A stretch of 13,479 nt of DNA from an uncultured Nitrospina sp. (lineage in GTDB: Bacteria; Nitrospinota; Nitrospinia; Nitrospinales; VA-1), in the NCBI GenBank assembly GCA_950072225.1, contig CATMOP010000017.1, positions 1 to 13,479 of the forward strand, in the 5' to 3' direction. The position numbers and the translations under genes were made by a program. How positions within the stretch are numbered: position 1 is the first letter of the stretch; each line of letters starts with the position of its first letter. Shown here one piece after another: positions 1 to 6,287 of the stretch. Below the pieces are notes generated by a model, which was not told where the DNA came from, made no database searches, and saw nothing but the letters and a program-made list of their open reading frames with translations.

Positions 1-534
1 ATTCGTTTTCCCAACCAGAAAAAAGACGTTGTGGTTATGGCGGGTGACGGCGGGCTGATCGACATTGGTTTTCAGGGACTGATGCATAGCTGGTTCCGCA
101 GAGAAAAATTCACCACCATCATGCTCGACAATGAAGTTTATGGAAACACCGGTGGACAGGAAAGCGGCATGACCGAAAATGGTAAAGTTCTCAAAATGGC
201 TCCGCGTGGAAAGTTTGGGGATAAAGTCGATGCTATGGGTCTCGCCAAGGTAGCCGGCGTGGATTATATTTGCCGGCTTGCTCCGACAAACCCCGCACGA
301 GTGGCACGCACCGCTCGCCGCGCTATCATGGTGGCACGGGAAGTTGGTCATAGCTACATTCAGGCCTATACCTCCTGTAATATTGAGTACTCTATTCCGA
401 CCCCGGACGTCATGAAAGACGCCTTCGAAGTAGAAAAGGACCGCTATGGTTTTGAAGAGATTATTTCTCCCCGGGCAAAAGAGTATCTGGATGAAATTGA
501 GAAAAAAGCCAAAAAGAAAAAATCAGACAAGTAA
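1..534 (+). CDS. 2-oxoacid:ferredoxin oxidoreductase beta subunit (TPP-binding), 3' part only
   Basis: The reading frame is open from base 1, so the gene starts outside the window; about 177 C-terminal residues are present, against roughly 290 for a full beta subunit. This subunit binds thiamine diphosphate and decarboxylates, or in reverse carboxylates, a 2-oxoacid with ferredoxin as electron partner in the cytoplasm. The TPP/Mg motif is visible: GDGG at visible residues 15-18, then LDNEVYGNTGGQ about 26 residues later. The Cys in YTSCNIEY (residue 126) matches the conserved cluster cysteine of the family. The C-terminus ends in a lysine-rich tail. The stop overlaps the Shine-Dalgarno of the gamma-subunit gene 12 bp downstream. 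Whether the substrate is pyruvate or 2-oxoglutarate cannot be decided here; the neighbouring small ferredoxin subunit favours the multi-subunit type used in the reductive TCA cycle. Confidence 0.9.
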   Translation: MRFPNQKKDVVVMAGDGGLIDIGFQGLMHSWFRREKFTTIMLDNEVYGNTGGQESGMTENGKVLKMAPRGKFGDKVDAMGLAKVAGVDYICRLAPTNPARVARTARRAIMVAREVGHSYIQAYTSCNIEYSIPTPDVMKDAFEVEKDRYGFEEIISPRAKEYLDEIEKKAKKKKSDK

Positions 535-546
535 GGAGAAAATAAA

Positions 547-1251
547 ATGGCAGAAGTTAAGCGCTATAACATTCGTATGGCAGGAATTGGAGGCCAGGGT
601 GTGGTCACGGCATCCCACATTGTCAGTAACGGTGTGGTCATTTCAGGTGGTTTCAGTTCCCTGGTTCCTTTCTTCGGGTCAGAAAAACGAAACGCACCGG
701 TTGAAAGCTATGTCCGCATTTCCAATGAAACGATTTACGAGATTGGGGAAATCATCTATCCGAACGTTCTCCTGATTTTTCATCCTTCCGTAATTACACT
801 TGGCAAGTCCTACACCATGCCGTTTTATACCGGCTTGAAGCAAGAAGGAATCATCCTCATTAACAGCAAGAAACCGATTAATTTCACTCGCGACGAGCAA
901 AGAGAACTGGAGGAGAAAGAAGCGCGCATCTACTATCTGCCCGCAACGGAAATGGCCAATGACCTGGCTAAAACCGACCTGGCTACCAATATGGCCATGT
1001 GCGGTGCCATTTCCGGGATCTTCGGTCTGCCAGACCTGGAGTCCCTGGCTGCATCGGTTAAAGACCGGTTCGTTGGAAAAGGTATCGTGGTATCGGGTGG
1101 TACGCAAGCTTTGGACAGTGCCATTGAGAAAAAATTTGCGAAGAAGCAAAAATTACTGGAAGCCAATCAAATGGTACTGGATGCGGCGCACGCCTACAGC
1201 ATTGAACAAGGCTGGTCTGAAGTTGAACAACCTGCTAAAGCCACCGCGTAA
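547..1251 (+). CDS. 2-oxoacid:ferredoxin oxidoreductase gamma subunit
   Basis: This 234-residue protein belongs to the gamma (catalytic accessory) family of pyruvate/2-oxoglutarate:ferredoxin oxidoreductases. The diagnostic nucleotide-like loop GIGGQGVV is at residues 13-20. It is followed by the typical stretch in which an FFGSEKRNAPVESYVRIS-like segment (residues about 42-60) contacts the alpha subunit. The length suits a stand-alone gamma subunit. The start is supported by AAGGAGAA six bases upstream of the ATG, overlapping the stop of the beta gene. The residues after about 195 are charged and alanine-rich and look like a C-terminal helix. It lies between the beta subunit and the small iron-sulphur subunit, so the three are very probably one transcript and one enzyme complex. 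Confidence 0.92.
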   Translation: MAEVKRYNIRMAGIGGQGVVTASHIVSNGVVISGGFSSLVPFFGSEKRNAPVESYVRISNETIYEIGEIIYPNVLLIFHPSVITLGKSYTMPFYTGLKQEGIILINSKKPINFTRDEQRELEEKEARIYYLPATEMANDLAKTDLATNMAMCGAISGIFGLPDLESLAASVKDRFVGKGIVVSGGTQALDSAIEKKFAKKQKLLEANQMVLDAAHAYSIEQGWSEVEQPAKATA

Positions 1252-1271
1252 CGTTTAAGACTGGAGAGAAC

Positions 1272-1535
1272 ATGTATTACATTGCTGAAGTTGACCGGGA
1301 GATATGCTCGTCTAAGAATTGCCATCTCTGTACACAATACTGTCCGGAATCAAACTGTATCAACTATAGTGAAGCAGATAAATCCGCTTATGTCTCCGTA
1401 GACCGCTGCAAGGCCTGTGAGATTTGCGTCTATATATGCTCGGACATCGCCAAGAACGATGCCATTCAAATGAAATGGATTGAGGAATTGGACGAAGGTT
1501 TTGTCTTTAAAAAATCCGGACTGGTTCTACGATAA
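1272..1535 (+). CDS. Small two-[4Fe-4S] ferredoxin-like subunit of 2-oxoacid oxidoreductase
   Basis: This 87-residue protein carries two iron-sulphur cysteine sets. The first is C12-x4-C17-x2-C20-x3-C24-P, with an extra C29; the second is C46-x2-C49-x2-C52-x3-C56. The second set is a standard 4Fe-4S motif. The first has a four-residue gap where ferredoxins normally have two. The protein probably passes electrons between the TPP site and free ferredoxin, as the delta subunit or the small extra subunit does in four- and five-subunit pyruvate or 2-oxoglutarate oxidoreductases. GGAGAG lies five bases before the ATG, and the gene is 20 bp after the gamma gene. It is the last gene of the operon, followed by a strong terminator. 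The role is assigned from context and cysteine pattern; the exact subunit name is uncertain. Confidence 0.82.
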   Translation: MYYIAEVDREICSSKNCHLCTQYCPESNCINYSEADKSAYVSVDRCKACEICVYICSDIAKNDAIQMKWIEELDEGFVFKKSGLVLR

Positions 1536-1550
1536 CTCATCTTTTTAACT

Positions 1551-1589
1551 AAAAGGTATTTGGGCGTTAAAGCCCAAATACCTTTTTTT
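1551..1589 (+). terminator. Rho-independent terminator of the oxidoreductase operon
   Basis: A perfect 15-bp stem (1551-1565 with 1572-1586) closes a six-base GTTAAA loop and runs into seven consecutive T residues (1583-1589). It lies 15 bp after the stop of the ferredoxin-like subunit gene. The left arm begins AAAA, so the structure could also slow transcription from the other strand, although no gene converges on it. Confidence 0.93.
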
Positions 1590-1623
1590 ATTTGACCCAT
1601 AATCCTTAGAAGAAAGCCCTGAA

Positions 1624-2037
1624 ATGGAAAGAACTTTTGCTATCCTCAAACCTGACGCCGTAGAACGCAACTTTAGCGGGAAAATTCTGGAACGCATCGA
1701 ATCGCAAGGCTTTAAAATCGTTGCCATGAAACGAACCCTGCTCAGCAAGGCTCAGGCTGAAGGATTTTATGATGTCCACAAGGAGCGGCCTTTTTTCCCC
1801 AGCATGACCAGCACCATGAGTTCAGGGCCCGTTGTCTTACTCGTTCTTGAAAAGGAAAATGCTATCGCTGACTGGCGAAAATTGATGGGTGCCACCAATC
1901 CGGCGGATGCCGAAGCAGGCACCATCCGCAAAGATTTTGCTGAAAATATTGAAAGAAACTCTGTTCACGGCTCAGATGCGACTGAAACTGCGGCGTTTGA
2001 GATGTCCTATTTCTTCAGTCAGACTGAAATCCACTAG
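1624..2037 (+). CDS. ndk: Nucleoside diphosphate kinase
   Basis: Ndk transfers the gamma phosphate of ATP to nucleoside diphosphates through a phosphohistidine intermediate, balancing (d)NTP pools in the cytosol. The 137-residue length is close to that of bacterial Ndk (about 140). The N-terminus is typical (ERTFAILKPDAVERN; nucleotide-binding Lys9). The signature NSVHGSDAT contains the catalytic His115. The start is the first in-frame ATG after the preceding terminator, with only a weak AGAAG-like ribosome site. It is flanked by the terminator upstream and a hairpin-rich gap downstream, so it is probably transcribed alone. No promoter was clear enough to call in the 34 bp between the terminator and the start codon. 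Confidence 0.97.
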   Translation: MERTFAILKPDAVERNFSGKILERIESQGFKIVAMKRTLLSKAQAEGFYDVHKERPFFPSMTSTMSSGPVVLLVLEKENAIADWRKLMGATNPADAEAGTIRKDFAENIERNSVHGSDATETAAFEMSYFFSQTEIH

Positions 2038-2070
2038 GCGTGGGGCCAATGTACAATGACTTTCTCTGGC

Positions 2071-2163
2071 GGGCACAGAGTTGTTTCGACTCAATAAACT
2101 CTTGCCCAGCTCCCTCCCACAGCAGTGGGCCAAGCGCCGGGTAACGCCCAGTAGGAAATGGGC
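2071..2163. other. Cluster of three hairpins in the ndk downstream gap
   Basis: Three consecutive inverted repeats are visible. The first pairs GGGCA-c-AGAGTT (2071-2082) with AACTCT-TGCCC (2097-2107): 11 base pairs with one bulged base. The second pairs CCCAC (2116-2120) with GTGGG (2125-2129) around an AGCA loop. The third pairs GCCCA (2146-2150) with TGGGC (2159-2163) and is followed by AGTAATTTTTA, so it could serve as a weak ndk terminator. An alternative short pairing, GAGT with ACTC, competes inside the first hairpin. No open frame with coding character spans the region. It may be a structured 3' UTR, a small RNA, or a degenerate repeat element; the sequence alone does not decide. Confidence 0.45.
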
Positions 2164-2206
2164 AGTAATTTTTATAGCATTCAAACCGGGTTGGCGGCTG
2201 ATAACC

Positions 2207-2247
2207 TATTGCTATTGACCTCCCTCGTTAGAGGGTGGCGAGCAATA
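2207..2247. other. Long imperfect hairpin upstream of the exported-protein gene
   Basis: The arms TATTGCT (2207-2213) and AGCAATA (2241-2247) are perfectly complementary. Inside a small internal loop, CCTCCCTC (2219-2226) pairs with GAGGGTGG (2231-2238) with one mismatch around a GTTA loop. About 14 base pairs form in total. There is no T-tract directly after it, so it is not an ordinary terminator. Its function is unknown; an RNA structure or a repeat remnant are possible. Confidence 0.4.
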
Positions 2248-2278
2248 ATTCTTCTCGGCTCAATGGGGTTTTTGCACA

Positions 2279-2301
2279 GTTTCCTCCCCTGTTGAGGGAA
2301 C
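2279..2301. other. Hairpin abutting the start of the exported-protein gene
   Basis: GTTTCCTC (2279-2286) pairs with GAGGGAAC (2294-2301) over eight positions, one of them a G-T wobble, around a seven-base loop. The right arm contains the only Shine-Dalgarno-like GAGGG before the ATG at 2303. If that ATG is used, the hairpin would hide its ribosome-binding site; initiation at the second ATG (2324) would not be masked in the same way. Confidence 0.35.
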
Positions 2302-2302
2302 A

Positions 2303-2815
2303 ATGGAGTATCATCCTAGTATTATGAAACATTTCATTTTAGCCCTCATAGCCCTGATGCTTTGCATTGCGCCCATACAGGCCCAGGCCGGGTCCGGTTA
2401 TGATTATCAGCTCTACAAAAACAACGAAAATTTTGGTATCGTTGTTTTTCCGAAAAAATACATTTTTAAAACATTGGGCGACTATTTCGCCTCCATATCT
2501 TTTAATGCGGTTAAGTCGGGCAAGGCGGTGATGCGCCGGGGCTCCAAGAATGAAAACGCAACTCTGATGATGCCGTTGGAAGTGCAAAAACAACATTCCA
2601 TTGAAAAGTTTATTGTCATACAGGTTTTGGGGCAAGATGAAATGCTGGCGGGTATTTATGATCCCGAGTGGGGTTTGACCTTGCCTTCTGCCCGTCATGG
2701 CATGGTAGCCCTCAAAGAAAATATTCCGAAAACATTGAACATTTTTCGTGGAAGCAATCCCCAGCGTCAGACTGGAATACAAAGCCGGTTTCTTGCTTTA
2801 CCGCGTAAGGGATAA
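2303..2815 (+). CDS. Exported protein of unknown function, next to a radical SAM gene
   Basis: I do not recognise the family. The frame allows starts at 2303 (170 residues) or 2324 (163 residues). The second gives a textbook signal peptide: MKHF, a hydrophobic core (ILALIALMLCIA), then PIQAQA-GS with an AQA-type cleavage site, so 2324 may be the true start. The mature part, about 140 residues, is basic and mixed alpha/beta in look and lacks cysteine, so no disulphide or metal site is obvious. It contains aromatic-rich patches (YDYQLYKNN, DPEWGLTLP) and ends in a basic, glycine-terminated tail (LPRKG). The gene ends 11 bp before the radical SAM gene, so the two are probably co-transcribed and may share a process in the envelope. 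Any enzyme-substrate relation is a guess. Confidence 0.72.
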   Translation: MEYHPSIMKHFILALIALMLCIAPIQAQAGSGYDYQLYKNNENFGIVVFPKKYIFKTLGDYFASISFNAVKSGKAVMRRGSKNENATLMMPLEVQKQHSIEKFIVIQVLGQDEMLAGIYDPEWGLTLPSARHGMVALKENIPKTLNIFRGSNPQRQTGIQSRFLALPRKG

Positions 2816-2826
2816 AAAGGTAACCC

Positions 2827-3891
2827 ATGAACCTTATTCTTAATACCTATTGCAATCTAAAATGTAATTATTGCTTTGCCGATGAATATATGGAGGAGAA
2901 TGTAAAAACTCCTGATAAATCAATGGATTATGATTTTTTTCTCGATGAATTGCTGCCTCGGGTAAAAAATGCCTCTCTCATCAATTTCATGGGTGGTGAA
3001 CCCACCCTGCATCCCCGCTTCAACGATATTTTATTGGCAACCCTAGAAAATATGCAGCCCTTTTCCTTTCTGGGAGTTTTCACCAATGGCTTGATGCCGG
3101 ACAAAGTCCTCGATCTTCTTTTGCATACCGTAGGCCGTGGAGGGAGTATCGAGCGCCAGATCCAATTTTCTATTCTTCTCAACTGGCAGACTTCTGAAAA
3201 CATTTCTGAAAAAAACCATGCCCGTTGCCGGGAAGTGGCAGAGACAATTCTCAGCAAAAACGGAATGGGTCTCATGTTCAGTCTTAATCTGTATTCCATC
3301 GAGCAGGATTTACAGACCCAGTGCTGGGAAATCGATGAAATTTATCAGGACATGGGGTTGCCACCGGGACAAAAATATAAAGTCCGTGTCAGTCCGGCCT
3401 TCCCAATTGTTGGGGAGGATACCAACGAACCACTAGCCATAAGAGATTATCCCAAAATGGGACGGATGATGCTGGATATGATTAAAGAATACCCACAACT
3501 TTGTTTTCGTTTTGACTGTTCGTTCCCGCCCTGTCTTTTGGACAAAATAGAAGAAGACGAATATCCACTCGTAGAGCGATTTATCTACCATGGGAGTCAG
3601 TCCGTTCCCGATATCACAACATGGAAAGATAAAGATGTCTATTTTGGATGCGCGGATGACAGCCCTATGGACATCGACCCCAAAGGGGATTGTTTCAACT
3701 GTTTCCCGTTTCACAATAAAAAACTTGGCAATATCAAGGACTTCAAGCAGATAAACGAGCTTTCAATTACCAAGATGCATACCCGATTTCTCAGCCATGT
3801 ATTTGAAGCACAGCCGAAAGAGCCTTGCAAAAGTTGTCCTCATTATATGGTGACGTGTTCCAGCGGATGTTTTGCCTACAACTTAGCCTGA
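2827..3891 (+). CDS. Radical SAM protein with SPASM-like C-terminal cysteine domain
   Basis: The protein has 354 residues. The radical SAM cluster motif CNLKCNYC (C9, C13, C16) is almost at the N-terminus, and the SAM-contacting FMGGEPTLHP follows at residues 54-63. The C-terminal part is rich in cysteine: C231, C236, C275, C289, C292, then C334-x2-C337-x6-C344-x3-C348. This last group resembles the CX2CX5CX3C core of SPASM domains, which bind auxiliary 4Fe-4S clusters in peptide- and protein-modifying enzymes such as anaerobic sulfatase maturases. The FNCFPFHNKKLGNIKDF stretch (291-307) also fits that class. The reaction and substrate are unknown. The only immediate partner is the exported protein 11 bp upstream. 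AAAAGG precedes the ATG. A short terminator overlaps the stop codon. It is not QueE: it is too long and has the wrong cysteine spacing. Confidence 0.85.
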   Translation: MNLILNTYCNLKCNYCFADEYMEENVKTPDKSMDYDFFLDELLPRVKNASLINFMGGEPTLHPRFNDILLATLENMQPFSFLGVFTNGLMPDKVLDLLLHTVGRGGSIERQIQFSILLNWQTSENISEKNHARCREVAETILSKNGMGLMFSLNLYSIEQDLQTQCWEIDEIYQDMGLPPGQKYKVRVSPAFPIVGEDTNEPLAIRDYPKMGRMMLDMIKEYPQLCFRFDCSFPPCLLDKIEEDEYPLVERFIYHGSQSVPDITTWKDKDVYFGCADDSPMDIDPKGDCFNCFPFHNKKLGNIKDFKQINELSITKMHTRFLSHVFEAQPKEPCKSCPHYMVTCSSGCFAYNLA

Positions 3892-3910
3892 TCGATGTAT
3901 CAGGTTTTGT
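3885..3910 (+). terminator. Probable terminator of the radical SAM gene
   Basis: CCTGAT (3887-3892) pairs with ATCAGG (3899-3904) around a six-base loop, extendable by two weaker pairs, and is followed by TTTTGTGT. The stem contains the TGA stop of the radical SAM gene. The T-tract is short, so efficiency is uncertain. Confidence 0.5.
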
Positions 3911-3952
3911 GTAATAATTCCCTAATTTGATACCAGGAACCTCCTATTTTTG

Positions 3953-3981
3953 TTAATTTTTTGCGCCCGCCGGATTATAAT
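3953..3981 (+). promoter_or_regulatory. Possible promoter for the FmdB-to-DUF4390 gene run
   Basis: A perfect -10 hexamer TATAAT is at 3976-3981, 62 bp before the FmdB gene. The -35 is weak: TTAATT at 3953-3958 (17-bp spacer) or TTGTTA at 3950-3955 (20-bp spacer). Support comes from its position just after the preceding gene's terminator and at the head of a 7.5-kb same-strand run. Confidence 0.35.
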
Positions 3982-4042
3982 ATAGATAGAAACTTCAAGA
4001 ATAAAATGTAATCGATGCAATGGTCGGAAGATAGAGAAACCC

Positions 4043-4234
4043 ATGCCCGTATATGAATATCAATGTGAAAAGTGCAAGGACATTGTAGAAGTCCTGCAAA
4101 AAATCAGTGACGACCCACTCAGCGAATGTGAAAAATGTGGTGGTCAACTGAGCAAGCAGTTCAATCAGATGAACTTTCATTTATACGGGCCCGGTTTTTA
4201 CTCAACAGACAACAAACGCAAATACCTTAAATAA
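4043..4234 (+). CDS. FmdB-family zinc-ribbon protein
   Basis: This 63-residue protein matches the small FmdB-type regulatory/zinc-ribbon family. It starts MPVYEYQCEKC and has a second CEKCGG knuckle, giving C8-x2-C11 and C29-x2-C32 for one zinc ion. It ends in the usual G-FYSTD stretch, followed by a short basic tail (NKRKYLK). The length is normal for the family. The molecular role is poorly known; members were named after a putative regulator of a formamidase/acetamidase operon, and many now look like general zinc-ribbon proteins. GGAAGA lies upstream of the ATG. The gene heads a long same-strand run and is 16 bp before the pterin synthase gene, so it may be the first gene of that transcript. 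Confidence 0.88.
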   Translation: MPVYEYQCEKCKDIVEVLQKISDDPLSECEKCGGQLSKQFNQMNFHLYGPGFYSTDNKRKYLK

Positions 4235-4250
4235 ACTTCCCCTATTACTG

Positions 4251-4676
4251 ATGATTTATATCACCCGCCGTCTGGAATTTTGTGCCAGCCACAGATTGTT
4301 CAACCCTGCCTTTTCAGATGAGAAAAATGCGGATATTTTTGGTTTATGCAACAACCCCAACGGGCATGGGCACAATTATGTTCTGGAGGTCACCGTAAAA
4401 GGGGAAGTAGACCCGGAAACCGGAATGGTGCTGGATCTCAAGTCCCTAAAAAAATTGATCAACCAGGAAATCGTTGATAAGGTCGACCATAAAAATCTTA
4501 ATGTCGATGTGGAGTTTTTGAAAAATGTAATTCCCACAGCGGAGAACATCGCCATCCATTTCTGGGATATCATCGAACCCAAAATTGAGAACGGTACTCT
4601 GCATGAGATCAAGCTTTTTGAGTCTGAACGCAATTTTGTCATTTACCGGGGAGCTGAATTTGAAAGACCTCATTAA
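4251..4676 (+). CDS. 6-pyruvoyltetrahydropterin synthase (PTPS/QueD family, PTPS-II-like motif)
   Basis: The enzyme family converts 7,8-dihydroneopterin triphosphate to 6-pyruvoyltetrahydropterin or, in QueD, to 6-carboxytetrahydropterin. The zinc ligands are H14, H39 and H41, the last two in NGHGHNY. The catalytic set is C33 plus D79-H80 (VDHKNLN), with E124 anchoring the pterin. The spacing C33-x5-HGH, and the surrounding CNNPNGHGHNY and GEVDPETGMV segments, resemble animal-type PTPS (PTPS-II) more than the CX3HGH pattern usual for queuosine-pathway QueD. The length (141) is normal. The gene overlaps folE, whose product makes its substrate, so the pair forms a pterin branch. Whether the end product is a biopterin-like cofactor or preQ0 is unresolved; no reductase or queC/queE lies nearby. 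No clear Shine-Dalgarno precedes the ATG. Confidence 0.87.
   Translation: MIYITRRLEFCASHRLFNPAFSDEKNADIFGLCNNPNGHGHNYVLEVTVKGEVDPETGMVLDLKSLKKLINQEIVDKVDHKNLNVDVEFLKNVIPTAENIAIHFWDIIEPKIENGTLHEIKLFESERNFVIYRGAEFERPH
4648..4653 (+). promoter_or_regulatory. Shine-Dalgarno that places the folE start at TTG 4660
   Basis: GGGGAG sits six bases before the TTG at 4660, inside the last codons of the PTPS gene. An upstream in-frame ATG at 4585 would add 25 residues lacking family character and has no such site, so TTG 4660 is the better start. Confidence 0.65.
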
Positions 4677-5217
4677 ACAAATATTGATGCAGCTTGGTGA
4701 AGATCCTTCCCGCGAAGGACTGCAGAACACTCCTGAGCGGGTGGAGAAGTCGCTAAAATTTTTAACCAGTGGCTACTGGGTCAATATTGAAGAGCTTGTC
4801 AATGGTGCATTATTCCAAGAAGACTATGATGAAATGGTTATTGTCAAGGATATTGACATGTTCAGCATGTGCGAACACCATATGCTTCCCTTCATTGGCA
4901 AATGTCATGTCGCCTATCTGCCAAAGGGGAAAATAATTGGCATAAGCAAAGTTCCCCGGATTGTCGATGCGTTCAGCCGCCGCCTGCAAGTCCAGGAGCG
5001 CCTGACCAAACAAATCGCCGACAGCCTGAACCGCATTCTTCAACCCATTGGTGTGGGGGTGGTGATTGAAGCCCTTCATTTATGCATGTGCATGCGGGGA
5101 GTGGCAAAACAGAATTCTTACACCACCACCAGCGCCATGCTGGGCTCCTTCAAAACAGATGCCAGGACACGCAGTGAGTTTTTGAGCCTGATTCCCCCAC
5201 AGGGAACACGGCGATGA
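4660..5217 (+). CDS. folE: GTP cyclohydrolase I
   Basis: FolE opens GTP and rearranges it to 7,8-dihydroneopterin triphosphate, the first step of folate and other pterin pathways. With the TTG start at 4660 the protein has 185 residues, a normal size, and begins MKDLIKQILMQLGEDPSREG, the usual N-terminal pattern; the longer ATG start at 4585 only translates PTPS codons in another frame. Zinc ligands are C71 and H74 (SMCEHHMLPF) and C142 (ALHLCMCMRGV). The GTP-binding segments ISKVPRIVDAFSRRLQVQE and QNSYTTTSAMLGSF are intact. A second cysteine, C144, follows the zinc Cys where many homologues have Met. The 17-bp overlap with the upstream PTPS gene suggests translational coupling and a shared pathway. 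Confidence 0.95.
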   Translation: MKDLIKQILMQLGEDPSREGLQNTPERVEKSLKFLTSGYWVNIEELVNGALFQEDYDEMVIVKDIDMFSMCEHHMLPFIGKCHVAYLPKGKIIGISKVPRIVDAFSRRLQVQERLTKQIADSLNRILQPIGVGVVIEALHLCMCMRGVAKQNSYTTTSAMLGSFKTDARTRSEFLSLIPPQGTRR

Positions 5218-5258
5218 GTCCTATAAATTTCTTCATCTTTTAATCGAGATAACCCTGA

Positions 5259-6230
5259 TTGAAACCAGACATTAAAGAATTAGTTCTCGAAAACAACTCG
5301 CTCATTCCGGAACTATTTGGCAGTCAAGATCTCAACCTCAAACTGATTGAGAAAAAATTCAACATCCGCATCACCACCCGCGAAAACCATATCAGGCTCA
5401 AAGGCAACCCTGAAGATATCGAAACGGTCGAAAATCTTTTCATGCAATTGGAAAAACTGCATGAGGCCAACCTCCCGGTCGAAAACGGAGACGTGAAGTT
5501 TGCCATTAGACTGATGGCGGAAGACCCTCAAGTCGATATCAAAACAATCTTTTCGGAACGTATTGCCGTTTCCCCTAAAAAGGGCTATATCACCCCCAAG
5601 GGACCCGCACAACACCAGTTCATCCAATCTATCAGGAAGAACGACATCGTTCTTTCCATTGGCCCGGCAGGAACTGGGAAAACCTACCTGGCGGTAGCAA
5701 TGGCGGTAGAGGGCCTGCTCAAAAAAAGATTTAAAAAAATTGTGCTCGTGCGCCCGGCTGTAGAAGCCGGCGAAAAGCTGGGTTATTTACCGGGAGATAT
5801 CGCCGATAAAATCAATCCCTACCTCATGCCTCTCTATGATGCTTTAAATGATATGATGGAAGGCAATCATGTGAGACATCTTATGGATGATGGCGCTATA
5901 GAAATCGTCCCATTGGCATATATGCGCGGAAGAACATTGAGTGATTCATTCATCATTCTTGATGAAGCCCAGAACGCGACCCGGGAACAGATGAAAATGT
6001 TCCTGACGCGTTTGGGGTTTCGGTCGAAAATGGTTGTCACCGGTGATATTACCCAAGTCGACCTTCCCAAATACAGGGATTCGGGGCTCATTCATGTTCA
6101 AAACCTGCTGAACAAGGTTGAAGGTATCCAGTTTGTTTATTTTTCAGCCAAGGATATCGTCCGCCATGAATTGGTGAAAAAAATTGTCACCGCCTACGCT
6201 CAGACTGATTCTAATCAGGAACAGTTCTGA
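5259..6230 (+). CDS. phoH: PhoH-family ATPase (PhoH/YbeZ type)
   Basis: The protein has 323 residues, matching bacterial PhoH/YbeZ proteins. The N-terminal 100 residues carry the small RNA-binding-like region with the typical LKGNPEDIETVENLF (48-62). The ATPase core has Walker A GPAGTGKT (135-142), Walker B FIILDEAQNAT (231-241) and a conserved TGDITQVDLP (261-270). Members are thought to act as RNA helicase-like ATPases working with YbeY in rRNA processing and RNA quality control; the name comes from phosphate-starvation control in E. coli, for which I see no Pho box here. The start is TTG at 5259: no upstream ATG exists in frame, the next ATG would remove the conserved N-terminal region, and only a weak GAGA precedes the TTG. 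ybeY follows 57 bp later. Confidence 0.94.
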   Translation: MKPDIKELVLENNSLIPELFGSQDLNLKLIEKKFNIRITTRENHIRLKGNPEDIETVENLFMQLEKLHEANLPVENGDVKFAIRLMAEDPQVDIKTIFSERIAVSPKKGYITPKGPAQHQFIQSIRKNDIVLSIGPAGTGKTYLAVAMAVEGLLKKRFKKIVLVRPAVEAGEKLGYLPGDIADKINPYLMPLYDALNDMMEGNHVRHLMDDGAIEIVPLAYMRGRTLSDSFIILDEAQNATREQMKMFLTRLGFRSKMVVTGDITQVDLPKYRDSGLIHVQNLLNKVEGIQFVYFSAKDIVRHELVKKIVTAYAQTDSNQEQF

Positions 6231-6287
6231 CAATTCCACTACCATCCTGATATTCACTGATTTTTGATCTTCACTTGATACCTTAAT

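Noticed and set aside
679..1149. Long open frame on the - strand within the gamma subunit gene
   Set aside because: It is fully covered by a strongly supported + strand gene with clear family motifs, and its translation shows no recognisable motif.
2215..2251. TTGACC at 2215 as a -35 box for the exported-protein gene
   Set aside because: No acceptable -10 lies 15-19 bp downstream, and the hexamer lies within a hairpin.
2827..3891. Radical SAM gene as QueE, given the nearby QueD-like gene
   Set aside because: It has the CX3CX2C motif, 354 residues and a SPASM-like C-terminus; QueE is much shorter and has a modified cluster-binding segment. A terminator also separates it from the pterin genes.
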